Notes: generated by a model not told the origin, from the sequence alone. 64,000 bases of DNA from Isoetes taiwanensis (GCA_021234155.1 JAJEKV010000003.1:14804386-14868385); one strand, 5' to 3'; counted from the first letter of the stretch, positions 32,444-45,553 are shown. Numbers and translations are program-made.

Positions 32444-32448
32444 ATGTT
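32444..32448 (+). repeat. Target-site duplication of Ty3 element (right), ATGTT
   Basis: Exact partner of 19222-19226, followed directly by resumed LINE-B sequence. Confidence 0.9.
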
Positions 32449-33145
32449 ACTATGGGAGCTGCATGGGAGGAGATCATTAAGGGTTTGGAGAAGCACTTGT
32501 TCTGATGGTCCACCACAAAGTTGTCTCTTGCGAGTCGCATTACAATGGCCAAGTTAGTCCTTAGTAGTACCCATATTTATAGGGCATCCTTACTGCTAGC
32601 CCCATAGATTAAAGTACATGGGCTCATTGCAATAGTTTGGAACTTTATATGGGCAGGTACTGAGGAAGATGTTGTGATTAAGATGGCTTGATCGAAGTGC
32701 ATCCTTCCAAAATGGGCAAGTGGCCTGGGTATATTGGACTTCTTACTACAGAGCAAAGTCCTTATTTCAAAGTTCATTTGGAGACTCATGAATAATGAAG
32801 ATGACTCTCCTGGTTTACGCTTTCTTAGACAAACTCTTGGTCACTATATCCCTCTAGGCAAGAAGGCTGTCAAACCAGTCCTACCTTGGGCATTATTTCA
32901 GACTCTGCAGCCTTTTCCAAGTGTTGCTCCATTTTTGCGTGGCTTGTTGACAGCATGGGAGGCAATCAAACATCTTTTCTGGCCATGCCCCCTCCATCCA
33001 CGCCTACTGGAGACTCTATGGTGGTGGGCACCACTGTCTCCAGACCCCTCAGCACCTCCATTGGCAGCATCAGTTCATCCCCTTACACAGAGACGATGGG
33101 TTCTTGCAGGTGGTGTCTCTATTCAAGCATGGTATGAAGCGGGCC
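32449..33145 (+). pseudogene. LINE-B ORF2, C-terminal part of RT
   Basis: Continues from 19226: WEEIIKGLEKHL, SLASRITMAKLVLSS, WNFIWAGTEED, SKCILPKWASGLGILDFLLQ and SKFIWRLMNNE. This is the standard LP..GGLGI.D region after the RT core. It then reads through a poorly conserved part to 33145, where a second LTR starts. Stops replace several codons. Confidence 0.8.
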
Positions 33146-34675
33146 TGTGACGTTCCACGTATTTATATGCCTTTTGGATATAAATACAAGACACATCACT
33201 ATGAATTTTAATGGTGCATTAATTATTCATAAGCTAAGGGTACCTGGTTATTGAGGTGGAAACCTAACTTTAAATCTTAATTTGAATTTAGGGCTTAACC
33301 TAATATTAAAAGGGGTTAAAATATTAAATTAGTTAATATTAACCAACCTAGAGTTGCCACTTAGCCCAAATCAATTGGGTAAGGCAAGCTTGCCAATTTG
33401 GGAAACCAAAATTGGGTGAAGGAGGAGCTGTTGTTCAACCCTACCCCAGCCAGAAAGATGGAGAACCAGGGAGATAGTAGATCTAGCTATGATTCTGGTT
33501 AGTACGTAGATAACTTGGAACCCTAAATAATCATAGGATTAACCCTTGTATGCTTAAAAGATAGCTAGGATTAACCCGTGTATGAATAGATATATGATTA
33601 ATCTCTATTTTATGTTCTATTTGAAGCTATGGATGGATGGATGTATAATGATAGTTCTCTTTCTGTTCCTCCTGTGTTTGTGGGGATTAAGGGGGCAGAG
33701 ACCTAAAGGCTATGTAGAAGTAGAGATGCTCCTAGCTAAAATCCCTTAAATCCCAATATATGCGGCCTGTGCACAAGAGCCCACCTGGCTGTGGATGCTA
33801 TGTTGTGATTCAGCACCAGATAACGTGTATGATGGTGAAATGGGGGTGGAGTCTTGTCTAGCGTGGCTACAAGACTCCTACAGTGTGCTAGGCTTATAGT
33901 CGATCACTAAGTGTGGGCCGGGTATGGTTCTGACACTCCCTGGGTCCCAGGATCAGTGCTTATATGGACGTCTTATGGCTCGAACGGGCAGGTGAGCCGG
34001 CCTTTCGATTTAGGGGGCGGGTACGGATGCGGGGGTCACTGATGTGGCACGTATTCTCTAGCACACCCAGGGATCCATTATGCCCAAGGAGGGGACGCCT
34101 CCCTGACCTGCCTCGTCGGACCGGGAAGATGTAACCTGGAGTAGTCTCATAAGGTGATTCCATGAGATTGCATCTTCGGAAGGCTACAATCACGCCATAG
34201 CATGTTTCAGCCTATCTGCAAAGTGTGCACAGGAGGGGCTGATGGAGTGGACTACCCTAGCCATTGTTGTATGCCAGCCAACGCCATGTTGTACCTCTGT
34301 CTGCTGTTATCTTGAGGCACTGACCGTCAGTTGACCCCATGGAGTCTGAGTCCAGGGTAGAGCCCTTGTTTATGGTGTATTGCTTATGTTATCTTGTATT
34401 TGTATTACCATGTAGATGATGATGATGGATGGACCATCCTTCGTGGTGGTACATTATTTTGAGCATGATTGTTGTGTACTAACATGTATGTGCGCTTCCG
34501 CTGTATAGGACTCCCATAGAGGACGTGGCACGACGTGTTTCTCACCCGGACACTTGGCCATCCCAAGTGGTCCGAGTTAGACGGCGGACCTTTTCAAGGT
34601 GATGTAGTTGCCACGGGAGGGGAATTCCATGTATTTATACGATGGGATCATCATATAGATTCTGGGAGCGTCACA
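33146..34675 (+). repeat. LTR of a second, related retrotransposon
   Basis: 1530 bp, TGTGACGTTCC to GGGAGCGTCACA, with the same terminal inverted repeat as the first Ty3 element. Related internal phrases include GTGTGCACAGGAGGGG and GATGGACCAYCCTTCG. It is followed by a primer-binding site, so it is a 5' LTR. No 3' partner is found in the window, so the element is truncated or rearranged. Confidence 0.85.
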
Positions 34676-34676
34676 A

Positions 34677-35250
34677 TGGTATCAGAGCATGATTTTGGTA
34701 GACCAAATAATTGCACTGGCCATAATCTAACTCGTAGATCGGTTGGTTGTACGGGATGTTAACTTAAGTTGAATTACCCCAATTCCATAGCTAGTATGTA
34801 TGTTGGTCTAGTTATGAGAGAATTAAACTAGTTAGGTATGAAGATGTGAGTTATTATAGTTATGTTAAGTTCTTGGAGAAAAGGAGGTCTCTTGTTTCCA
34901 AGGGCCATAACTCTTCCTAGGTAACTTGTAGGGCAATTTTTAAGGCCCTTAAATGTTTTATGATTGCATTAAGGGTTGGCTAAACTATGGAAAATACAAA
35001 AGCTCAATAATTTGTATTTGGCGAATTTTGATGAAATAGAGCTCTTGAATTGTCTTTCAACTTGGCTAAAGTTCAAAGATTATATCCTCTATGTATTCTT
35101 GTGTTGGCGATTTTTTGGTGGTAGTTAAAGATACAAGTTTTTACCTTCATATTTTAAGTGTGTTTCATTGGTTTCATAAATTCCCATTGAACGAAGTGCG
35201 TTTCATGGTTTCGTATGAAACGATAAGTGCAATATGCCTTAGCTAAACTT
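34677..35250 (+). mobile_element. Primer-binding site and leader of the second LTR element
   Basis: TGGTATCAGAGCATG starts at 34677. The following 260 bp (to about 34940) is closely repeated at 45299-45553. No gag is readable. The sequence loses recognisable element character by about 35250. Confidence 0.75.
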
Positions 35251-35746
35251 AACCATGAGTGTGAATAGACCCTAAGTTGGGCTTCTATCAACTCGAATCA
35301 AGCATCAGAAGTATACTTCGCCATCAAATTTTCTACGGCTGTATTTCGTTGTTTGCTCCTAACCACTGTCATCACCTTTGCTATCCTGAGTTCTGTCTAG
35401 TTTATCTATCTCGACCATTTTTCCTCTTACATAGTCTTCTGTTCAATCTACAGTCTAGTTTTGCTCCAAATAACTTGCAGCGTATGTATAAAGAATGGTT
35501 TCATGGTCATAGTGTCTCTAAAGCAAGAAAGCCTTCAGGACACCCAATAATTGCAAAGAATATCTAGCATTATAACAGGGGGTCTTTTTTGTGATTTTAT
35601 ACGCTTTTTAGCATGGTTTTTATATGATTTCATGGGCGTATTGCATGAGGCATACTAATTAGTATATCTAGAGTGCACTCTGCATTTTATTATCTAAATT
35701 TTATATCACCAATGGTTTATCCCCTACACTCCACAAATAAATAAAT

Positions 35747-35778
<32 letters not shown>

Positions 35779-36084
35779 CAATGTATTTTAGGGTTGTGTT
35801 GATTAGGGTCTATTCTTTTAAGTAAAATCCCTGCCTTCTTCCGTTACTTTGAAGCAGTGAAGCAGCCTTCTGGTTCAGCCAAGCTCATTGCCTTCTTGCC
35901 AACATTTCGAAGCTACAAAAATGCAGTTGCTTCCAAAAGGATCCAAAGAGCGGTTTTCAGAATCGAGTCTCCGATGTGCGAGCATGGGCGTTACAAATGT
36001 AGAGGTGCGCCTCATGCTTCACCGGTGATGACCTCTCTTCACGGATGATGGGCTGCGGGGGTGCCCGGGAGGTTGGGATGGGAA
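35251..36084. other. Unassigned sequence with (AAAT)n and poly(A)
   Basis: No recognised gene. AAATAAATAAATAAATAAAT followed by a 19-20 base A run at 35737-35780 looks like the tail of a retroposed sequence. The short frames at 35277-35567 and 35857-36048 are unrecognised. Confidence 0.4.
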
Positions 36085-36690
36085 AGAATGTCCGGGGCGT
36101 GCAACCAACCAACTTGAACTTTTTGTTAAAGCCAATGAAATTCTTGGGTATGTGCATCCTTGTGAAACAGAATTTTTAGATCTGAAGGTTAATCTATCAC
36201 AGATCTACAGATATGATCTTCTTGATGTTTGCGTTAATGGGCCTAAAGAAAAGCTGGATTCTACTGTCATAAGCTAGGTAAGAGCCTTTCTGCTTTGTTC
36301 TTAATCAAAATATTTAAGGCACAAAATCTAGATTCTTCAAATCTAGACTCCTCAGTAGTATAGTACTGTAACTTTGGAAACACTCAGAAAGTAATAAAGC
36401 TCTCTGCAGCCGGCAATATATGTTGCAAGCTTAGCTGTCGTTGAGGCACTCCGAGCACGTAAAGGAGGGCAGGCCATTGTTGATTCAGTTGATGTTACTT
36501 GTGGGCTCAGCCTTGGTGAATACACTGCACTCGCTTTTGCTGGAGTTTTCAGGTGCAGTGGTGTATATTTCTGAATTGGCATGTGCATATAAAGAGTGCA
36601 CACAAATGCTCATGTCTAATTTCTTGCAGTTTTGAGGATGGACTAAGGCTTAAAGCAACAGAAACTCTGAGGCAAATCTGACTTCTTTTA
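36085..36690 (+). pseudogene. Malonyl-CoA:ACP malonyltransferase gene fragment (plant MCAT, fabD-like)
   Basis: Four exon pieces keep the plant gene's order. 36073-36147 reads VGMGKE...LELFVKANEILG. 36211-36277 reads YDLLDVCVNGPKEKLDSTVI. 36410-36552 reads PAIYVASLAVVEALRA then CGLSLGEYTALAFAGVF, which holds the GxSxG nucleophile motif. 36630 onward reads FEDGLRL. GT-AG introns separate them. The last codon of the second piece is TAG where the family has Gln (CAG), directly at the splice donor, and the frame is lost after FEDGLRL. The enzyme loads malonyl groups onto acyl carrier protein in plastid or mitochondrial fatty-acid synthesis. This copy is truncated at both ends and not functional. 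Retained introns show it moved as DNA, not as mRNA. Confidence 0.88.
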
Positions 36691-39600
36691 CTTCTCTGAA
36701 TCTTTAAAGAGGAAGGAACAAGTCTGCCACGCTTATGGGAACTTCCCCACATCCAGTGCGAGCTTAAACTGGCCCCTTTTCTGGCCTCATGGTGATTTTT
36801 CTTTCTTTAACTGTGGTCCATGAAGCCATTGCAGAGAGTAATCACGTTTTAGATTCAGAGTCTGTCTGAAGCTACAGATTTACTTTAACAATGCTCTTCA
36901 GGATTATGTTGGTGTTGTCAGGGATCTGCAGGCATTGTTAATCTTTGATCCATCGTATATGATATAATTTGATTGTATTGATGGCTAACAGGTTCTTAAG
37001 TTGCTTGATCAACGGGCCGAACAATGGGGGTTAAGGCTCTGGTGAGCCCTCATTTCTGGCGACCAAAGCTTCCAATTCATGCAAGGAGGTTGCTGGTTCT
37101 AGTTCATGGGTTACAATACAAGTTCCGAAATGGCTAGGACAGCAAATGAGTATGACTGATTATGTCTAAATGGCAAATTTGTACAGAATGTTAGAACTGT
37201 ATTTAAAATGGTGGCTTCTACAACTGCTGCTCTCAGTAAGTGAATAACTATATTTATGTCAGGAAGAGACTGAAGCATTTCTTGTGGGAAGTACAAGCTT
37301 ATGTGCGAAGCCATCAAAGCCATGAAGATGCTTTGTTTTCAAGCGGTATCCTTAGTACATATTGTCTTGGGTAACCAATTGTATCCAGTATATGGAATAT
37401 GTAGCTTGAAGAAGGTAGGTATCAATTATTATGATTTGACTTCCCGAGTGGTTCATTTTATAGGCAAAAAATTTACAGAAACAAAAATTTCTATGATGGT
37501 CGTCTTGTCATTGTTAGCATGTTTCTAAATTCTAGTTTTGTTGCTGTACTTGTTCTTTTCAGATTTGGTCTTGAACTAATGTTTTCTGTTTTTAAAATGT
37601 GTTACGTTTTGTCTATTATCTATCATGGTATTATGTCACACTTAATATTAGGACTTCAAATGTAATGGCTTGTTTTCAGCTCTACTACCATTTTCTATTA
37701 TGCTTCATATGCACTAAGGAATCTCCATGCACAAATATTATATGCACAATATTACATGCACTAAGGAAACTCCATGCACAATATTATATGCACCCCTACA
37801 CCATCCTTAAGGCCCCGAAGGGGCCAAAAAATTTTTTAGTTAACACATACCATTAATATTATCAATACAAACCATTGCATTTGACACATTTAAATTAAAA
37901 TCCCCCTTAAACCCCCTTTGGTTTGGGTGCATATTCACGCTGGGGTTACGTAGGGCAGCGAGAGCCCAAAAAAATTTACAATACATGTACAAAATTAACA
38001 CCATTAAGTACATTCTCTCAAACCTTATAGTATTTTGCAAACCTTAATATACAGTATACAAAAACTTGTACATGCATACCCCACAAACGAGGATCGCTAT
38101 GTACGGTCCAGATCTTGGAATAAAGGGCAAGAGCGAGAGAAACTTTTCGAATTCTATGAAAGATGGCTATACGATACGAGGAGCGAAATATAGACAAAAG
38201 CATAAGTAATTCAATAATTATAGCATACATAACACTTAAAACAAATGCAAAGAATGGACCGAATTCTTGAGAGTTGGCCTCAAAATCTACATCATTGTCC
38301 AGGAAGTCATCCTACATGAGTGGACTGAATACCTACACGAGTGCACAGAATACCTACTTGTCTCCTTCCACTCAACACATCAGAAAGTAATAGTACTAGT
38401 ATCAACATTAAAATCACATGAGCACAGCACACATGAATACAAACTCAGCTTCCAAGGATTGCATTAGATGCGACACAAGTAGGGAAATTGCAAGAAATAT
38501 ATTATTGCAAGGAAAACGTTACATGTCGCATTCCAGCATAGTGGAGTGGCAAAAAGGCTTGTGCCTATTGAAACTAGCTAAATAAGATTATTTAGGTTCG
38601 CCAATACATGATGAATTTCACTAGTCACTAAGGTGCTGATATTTTCACAAACAATGTAGCTTATTGCATTAGATTAATCCACTCTAGATACAACACAATA
38701 ATCCTAGTAACATATCAAGTGTTCTTTACTTGTAAGAATTGAAATTTTCAATTATCCATGCAAAACCATTGACTGCTACAGTGTGCAAGTTACTGTTGAA
38801 ATGGGATTAATCAAAATACCGTAGCAATTATAACTTACATCCGAGAGCCCAAGCACGATCTCAAAATCACATGGAGATCACTTCAATCTAAAAGATACAA
38901 AGCCGAATCCACTACTGCTTAATTTATCAGGGTCAATCTGGCCCTGCAGGACTGACAGACCTCCAACGGCACCGATTTTCAGGAATCCGGCCTTGGGCAT
39001 TTTGATCTTTATGTACATAGACTTTTTACTTGCAGTCTGTACGTGTTTAAGCAGTCTGGACGTGTTTAAGCACATTAGCATAAAATTTATGTAGCTTAGG
39101 AAGTACTGTTAGATGTAGTTTGTCTAATGCCTACCATTGTGCATGTCTTCCTGAATTTTTTATTATGCATGTCTATGGAAAACAACATTGCATCAACACA
39201 AATCTAAGAGTCTGCAAGATAGATTTCATGTGTTCAAAGTCCACAAATATAAATAGCGGCAACATGGGATTCTCAGTAGACTATCATAACACACAGCGCA
39301 TTAAAAATTATGCACCAAGCAAAAATCAATACTAACTGAACTGGTCGATTTATAACAACTAAAACAACTGGTCGATTTATTTCTGAACTTAAACAACTGA
39401 ACTGGTCGATTTATAAGTCAGTGAAGTAAACTATAACTTAGAAAATGATCGTTTCATTTATATCGGAGTTGTTCGCACATGATTTCCCATCAGAAAATAA
39501 TTGACACTTCCAATTATCTGTCAATCCAGATCGATCCATCTGTTTAACCTAAGATCGCCTACATCCTTCTTGGAATTTCGACCAGGCCAAATAAGTTATA

Positions 39601-41126
39601 TTCTTTCATATTTAAATCTTAACCACCGGATCAGAGCAATCCGACTCTGCAAAACCATCCAACTCCTTCTGAAATCAACATGCCCACAACAGAATATGTT
39701 ACATCTATTTCTGAGCTCCTCCTGCAGTTTGTTAATATCTGATACCTAAATCTGAAACTTCTTTTACAGATCATAACTGAGCTTTTATATAAAATAGGTT
39801 TTACTCGCCTCGTCCATAGATAAAATCCTCATTTGCTGGCTCCCTTGAAAACAACATGCACAAGAACCTATTACAGATTATACCAACAAGTCCTGATCAG
39901 TTGCAACTTACTTACAGACCTGACTGTTTTGCTCAATAATCAACATTCACAGCACATGCATATTACAATAGCAAGAATCAACTTGAGGTCTAAATATTGC
40001 AAGAAAAGGACACACCATGGAATAAATTACTACTCCTATATTTTAGTGTAGCCAAAATAGGTTTAGCTAAACTACCTTCAAATTGGGGCTAGAAGTTTCT
40101 AACACTTGGCTAAACTAAATGGTTTTTCTCCATCATAGTTTCTTGCTTTTGGCTAAACTTTCAAAAATGAAAAGGCAAATATTAGCCATCACTCTATAGT
40201 AATTTAAAAAAATCCAAGCATTTTGGCAAAGACATTGAATTTATTGTAAATACATAAATCAAGACACAAACATATATGAACATGTTCAAAAACCTAAAAA
40301 AAAAAAGGGACTACATTGTTCCTTTTCCTCTAATGCTTCAACTTTTACTTGGAACAAGAAAGAAAGTGGAAAAAAAAAGGGAAAATATAAACCCTATTTG
40401 AAATTTCTTAAAGTTATACATACATTGGTGTTGAATTTCGAGCTAATCTATCCATTTTTCCAAGCCCACTCTATCTTAGGTTTAGCTAATCGATGTCCTG
40501 ATGGATATGTCTGGAGGTAAATGTTTGGCTATTCAACCTAAAAACTCACTTGGGTGGCAAAAAAATTGGGCTAAAATTTTCTTTTTTTTGGGCATTTTTT
40601 CCATTTACTTTAGCCGTTTTTCTTGGCAAAACTGCTACAAAATAGTCATTTGGCTAACCTTAGCCGTTATTTTATTCCATGGGCCTCCTGGAACTGCAAG
40701 TGGATGCAGCAGGGTCGCCGGAATTGGCTGGGTTCGTTCTAGTTTTTGTGCAAGGCAAAATTACACACAGGTTCGAAGGTTTGCCATCTCTTGCATCTGG
40801 GTCTTCCATAAACTGTTTCGCTTGTGCGGGATTTGGCATTACCTGTTTACCTTGTGTGTTTTTTCTGCATCTACTCCGGCATTTAGCATGGCTCCTGGAT
40901 CTGGCTGCGGGATCTGGCATGGCTCCTAGGTGGTTGCTGCTGGTAAAGCGTTCACCGGGGTTCCATTCCCCGGCCAGTGGATGCTTCCACCAACAGACGA
41001 ATTAAATTTCTATTGCGGATTTCTTTCTCTGCCGGAGCATATAAGGTTGCACATTTTGCAACAGGCTCAGGCTTCATCGGACCACTGATATGTGCATGTA
41101 TTTGCACATTTTGGTGTATCCATTGG
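36691..41126. other. Long stretch without a recognised gene
   Basis: AT-rich DNA with only short frames. 38878-39081 (minus) includes MPKAGFLKIGAVGGL, which looks like conserved protein, but I cannot name it. Around 40045-40665 several TAGCCAAA/TTTGGCTA and TTTAGCTAA phrases in both orientations suggest an old non-autonomous element. A duplicated GTTTAAGCA..TCTGGACGTG occurs at 39040-39075. No RNA gene seen. Confidence 0.4.
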
Positions 41127-43976
41127 TTATACGTGATAATTCAATGGTTTAGCAATGGTTAAAACATAAAAAAAAATAAAAAAGTTTACACTTAGCGAAA
41201 AGGTGAGACTGCGAAGTTCCCATACATTTCTGTCATGAGATGGATCATTGCCAACCTTGTCATCCATTATGGTTGTGTTCACGCTAACACCTTCAACATG
41301 TGTTTTGGAAACTCCACGGCATTTGCAATCTTCTTTCCAAAGCTCATAAACCATTTCATAAGGAAAATTATCTAACTCATAATCACAACTGTATATTCTT
41401 AATGCTGCATCTAAGCTACCATCTAATCTGTTCCGCAGCTTATTTTTTATGAAGGTCATCGTACTAAAGCATCTTTCATCCACCACGCTTCCAAGAATCA
41501 TACACAAACATAGTTCTGCCAATTTGAATACTCAAAAAGAGCAATGCGTAACACGCTATTGGAACCTAGCAGCTGCCAAAGACGACTTGCACTACCAAAT
41601 TTAGAAGGCTTCTCAAGCTTTGTCCTGCTCATACATTGTAGTGCCGAAGAGCTTGGATTGGATCTTAAGTTGTTCCCAATCCAAAATTCCATCAATGGCT
41701 TCAGATCCTGGATGGTTTCTGATTTTTCTACAAAGTTCTTTGATATTGTTGACTGGCCATGTGCATTAATCCAAAATTGGGGAAAAACAATACCAGTTGC
41801 GATAAGTACATTTTCAGATGGAAAACGTGAGCGCAACTCAGTGACCAAGTCATTTGTGACCTACATACAATCCAACAGTATTAGAAAACATACAATTTCA
41901 AAATTAGAAAGGATTTCCTCTCTTTTTTCCAAATTATGTCTACGAGATGATTGAAATGCTTACTTGTCTCATATGAAGCTTAACCTTTTCCACATACACA
42001 GGCATATCAGAATTCTTAAAGTCGCATTTTCGATAATGACCTCCTCTACCACCTTTCTTTCTAACATACGTTCGAATAAATTTACCTTTTACGTAGATGG
42101 ATAATATGCCACTAGGGTCATTATTGCAAAAAAGCTTTCTTGTGATCCAACCTGCTGCCATCTTATTCCATAGGACAAATAAATCTTTATGCAATCGGAA
42201 GCAAGATTCTCCTGGTCAACCTATTATCAAGATATAGATTAAGCTCATGCATGCATCATTTTCCTAGCTGTGTGTGTATTCGGGAATGAAAATATTCTTA
42301 TCCTGCGAAATCTTTATCAGATAATTCAACTTGGACAAAAGAGGCTTCAATGCAAACAATGTTAGAATAGTTTCAAAGTCTATCAGAATTTGTAAAAGTT
42401 CGCTCGCTTTCTGTGCAGTATTACTGTCTTCATCAAAACTCATCTCATCTAATAAACCAACCAATGAGACGTATTCTTCGCAGAGACGTTTGACAGGCCC
42501 GTGTAAAGAAATCCAACGTGTGGTTACATCCTTCAAAAGTTTCTTTCCATCAGTCAATCCATCAGCAAAAGGTCGAAATGCTGCACATCTTTTGGAACTC
42601 TTACGAAAAAATTTATAAGAGGTTCTAACAGCCAATTCTACCTTGGCAACAAGCGGAGAATCTGAAATTGTCTTGTATGCCAAGTTTGTTCTATGGCTCA
42701 TGCAATGAATCACGTTCAAGTAAGGCGCAAGCTTAGACTGCAACCTTACCCCTAATCCAGTTCTGCTGCCTTGCATCACGGCAGCACCATTAGCACCAAA
42801 GCAAACTAATTTCCTCGCACATTCTAACTTACTCAAGCCTGCAACATTAGATAGACTATCAAGAAGAACATTAAACAATGCTTGTGCATCAGCACTCAGA
42901 GCAAGCTTTTAAATCCCTAAAAAGTAGGACTTGCGTTGAAAATTAACCACTGCATAAAGATGCATTGCAACCCAAGCAGTATTGTCAACTGCACTCACCT
43001 CGTCCATAGATAAAGACAAGAAATTAGCATTCTTTGCTACTGTTTTAAACTCTACCTTCAAAGCTTCATTATAATTGGCGAACTCCCAGCCAGCTGAATT
43101 ACTCCAATGATAAATGGGACATAAGGGAACTTTTTGGGCAAGTAAAAAAGAATGCAACTTTGGATAATCCTTCATAGGCTTCCCATTCTTACGCAAGTGA
43201 AAAACTGAATCGCATTTGAATTACCTTGGCATCAAAGTTCAATCTATCCTGTCTGGAAAATAACATATGCAATGGAGTAAGTTTGCTCTGCTTTTGCTCA
43301 ATCTTTAACAAATTATCTTTATACTCTTCCACATTTTTTCTATGCTTATTATCAGGAACCCATTCAATGACCTCTTGCTGCTCACCATTTTCATCTCGTA
43401 TCATGAACCTCTTCTTGCCATGGTGTTTCATAATGCCATCATACTTGCATTGGATAAGGACATCTCTACTACGTGCCAAAGAGCAGACCTTACACCTTAG
43501 GGTGAAAGCATGCTAGGGTGTACCATCTAAAGTACTTTTTAGGGAGTGCGAAACTACCTAGAAAAGTACCCAACACTGGGTACTGGGAACTTGCATAAAT
43601 GCTGCAATAAATAATAAGTTTGAGAGTTAATCCATTTATATTAGTCTCTAATAGTATTGTTATCCTCTAATACTATAGATTGACATGTTATTGACCTTCA
43701 ATTCAAAAATTTTTGATTGATTTTAATCGAAAGAAAAAACAGAAAGTACCAGTTTTAAAAGTACCCAGTGTAGGTACTTTTGAGGGTTCCAAAAGTGGTA
43801 CACCGTAGCATGCTTTTACCCCTTACCCACTCTCCTCCATCTACAATCGCTTGCTCAATATAAGGAAATTCTGTTACCCAATCTTGTCTAAAAGACTGAC
43901 CAATAGCATATGCATTTTTCCTTTTCTTCCGTAAGCCCCTAGAAGAAAGGAGTGGTGCATCATTTGAACTGTCCAA
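41127..43976 (-). pseudogene. hAT-superfamily transposase, interrupted
   Basis: Minus-strand reading. FRQDWVTEFPYIEQAIVDGG lies before a MITE and CSLARSRDVL...HHGKKR after it; together they form a TTF/BED-like zinc finger split by the insertion. Then come SLSMDEVSAVDNTAW (catalytic Asp region, 43025), KLVCFGANGAAVMQGSRTGLG and LNVIHCMSHRTNLAY (42790-42690), and the C-terminal dimerisation block ERCFSTMTFIKNKLRNRL (41480-41420). The architecture resembles ZNF862-like hAT proteins. The first catalytic block has ANGA where DGA is usual. Multiple frame breaks plus the MITE make it a relic. I could not identify the hAT ends. Confidence 0.82.
43500..43822. mobile_element. PIF/Harbinger-type MITE inside the hAT gene
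   Basis: 323 bp, flanked by TTA on both sides (43497-43499 and 43823-43825). Terminal inverted repeats run GGGTGAAAGCATGCTAGGG on the left and GGGGTAAAAGCATGCTACGG on the right (reverse complement), then TGTACCA and further paired GTACTTTT blocks. It has no coding capacity. The TTA duplication and G-rich ends fit Tourist/Harbinger MITEs. Confidence 0.85.
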
Positions 43977-44900
43977 GCAACCATTCTTATCATTGCTTAA
44001 AGGTTACTGCATTTGGGATCTGCATCCTTTGACACATTAGAATAGTCAATTATACTTCTTTGTCGTGACATTTCTGCTTGCTGAATTTACACGGTCCTGC
44101 AATAAATACAGAATAAAGCCGGTATGAGAAGCAAGAAATAAGGACTGTTTAAGAGAAGCAAGAAATATGAGAAACCTTTTTAAGGACTGTGGGCATAGAT
44201 GCTTGGTAATGCATTTTGCATAGAAAGGAAAGGTTTCAAATAGTGCACTCTCAAGCTTTAGAACTTCTGCGATAGAATGACAAGTGCAAGGAATTGAACA
44301 CATTTATAGCAAAGATTTGATGATATCCATGGAGATTCCAGTTCAGTAACACAGTAACAGAACGGATCCATAAAAAATTCACACAAAATCGTCAAGCAAA
44401 ATGTTTCTTTACCTGAAATACTCCATCTAAAGCAAGTGCACTAATTCGAATATGATGTTCTGAGTTGCCTGTAAACATAAATCGAGTGCAAGCCATGAAT
44501 AATACGTGCTTTGATAAACAGATAAAAGCTTTTATGTGAAAGCTTACTGATTCCTGTTATTAGCAATCCCGAATCCCCATTTACATACAATCGAAAGACT
44601 TCAAGCTTATAATCTACAAGACCTAGATAATGATTCGTGCCTCTTAAGGATGAATGAAGTAGAAAAATATGGCTATTTCGTATTCTAATGGCATGCACAT
44701 CCGTCCTCATTGAAGGCGAATCGGCTCACCTACCTCGACTGTTACAATTTTCGAATGGCAAAATGTCGACAAATTTTCGAATGGAAAAATTTCAGGTTGT
44801 CGATTTTTTCATTTTTTTTTAACAATGGTCCTCTATCACATTTCGCCATTTTTTTCAACCAAGGCCCTAAAATTTCGCCATTTGGCAATTAATCGCCACT
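43977..44900. other. Non-coding flank of the hAT relic
   Basis: Short frames only. Inverted phrases (AAATTTTCGAATGG and CGAATGGAAAAATTT near 44750-44795, plus ATTTCGCCATTT near 44838 and 44872) may be the damaged terminal region of the hAT element or another small repeat. Confidence 0.35.
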
Positions 44901-44907
44901 CTTTGAC

Positions 44908-45265
44908 ACTCTGATGGAGGCAATGTTTACACCAACATGTCGGGAATGGTCCAATTACCCAAGGGGCACTAGCATCCGGCGTCAAAACGGCGTCAAATAA
45001 GCGCGGGCATATATAGTGCGTGTCCGGCAAACATTGTCTTGGAATCTCAAAAGAAATGCGTATTTTCCCTGACACGCGCTCGTATGAAAAAAATGCGTAT
45101 TTCCGCTATATTTTCACCATATAAATATCTTTTTGCCCCCTTAGCACAGATTTGGACTCGCAACCTCCCAACTAAAGCCTTGTTGAATGTGATATACATG
45201 TTTCACATATTTCTTATACACATCTAGTACTCTGTTTTCTCTGCATATACTCTGTTTTCTCTGCA
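44908..45265 (+). repeat. Direct repeat D, copy 1
   Basis: About 350 bp beginning GGAGGCAATGTTTACACCAA and ending TTTTCTCTGCACA. It is repeated at 45546-45884 with a few substitutions and one 20-30 bp deletion. It carries no ORF of note. Confidence 0.88.
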
Positions 45266-45553
45266 CATGGGAGCATCATATAAATTCTGGGAGCGTCGAG
45301 TGGTATCAGAGCATGATTTTGGTAGTCCAAATAATTGCACTGGCCATAATCTAACTCGTAGATCAGTTGGTTGTAGGGGATGTTAACTTAAGTTGAATTA
45401 CCCCAATTCCATAGCAGTATGTATGTTGGTCTAGTTAAGAGAGAATTAAACTAGTTAGGTATGAAGAAGTGAGTTATTATAGTTATTTTAAGTTCTTGGA
45501 GAAAAGGAGGTCTCTTGTTTCCGAGGGCCATAACTCTTCCTAGGTAACTCGGA
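45266..45553 (+). mobile_element. Fragment of second LTR element (LTR end plus leader)
   Basis: Matches 34649-34935: TTCTGGGAGCGTC, TGGTATCAGAGCATG, then the leader. The LTR terminus reads GGGAGCGTCGAG instead of GGGAGCGTCACAA, so the primer-binding site follows a slightly eroded LTR end. It is sandwiched between the two copies of direct repeat D. Confidence 0.88.

Noticed and set aside
35737-35780. Microsatellite as a regulatory site
   Set aside because: (AAAT)n plus poly(A) is best explained as a retroposon tail.
36085-36690. Functional malonyltransferase gene
   Set aside because: No start region, a stop in place of the conserved Gln, and loss of frame after FEDGLRL.
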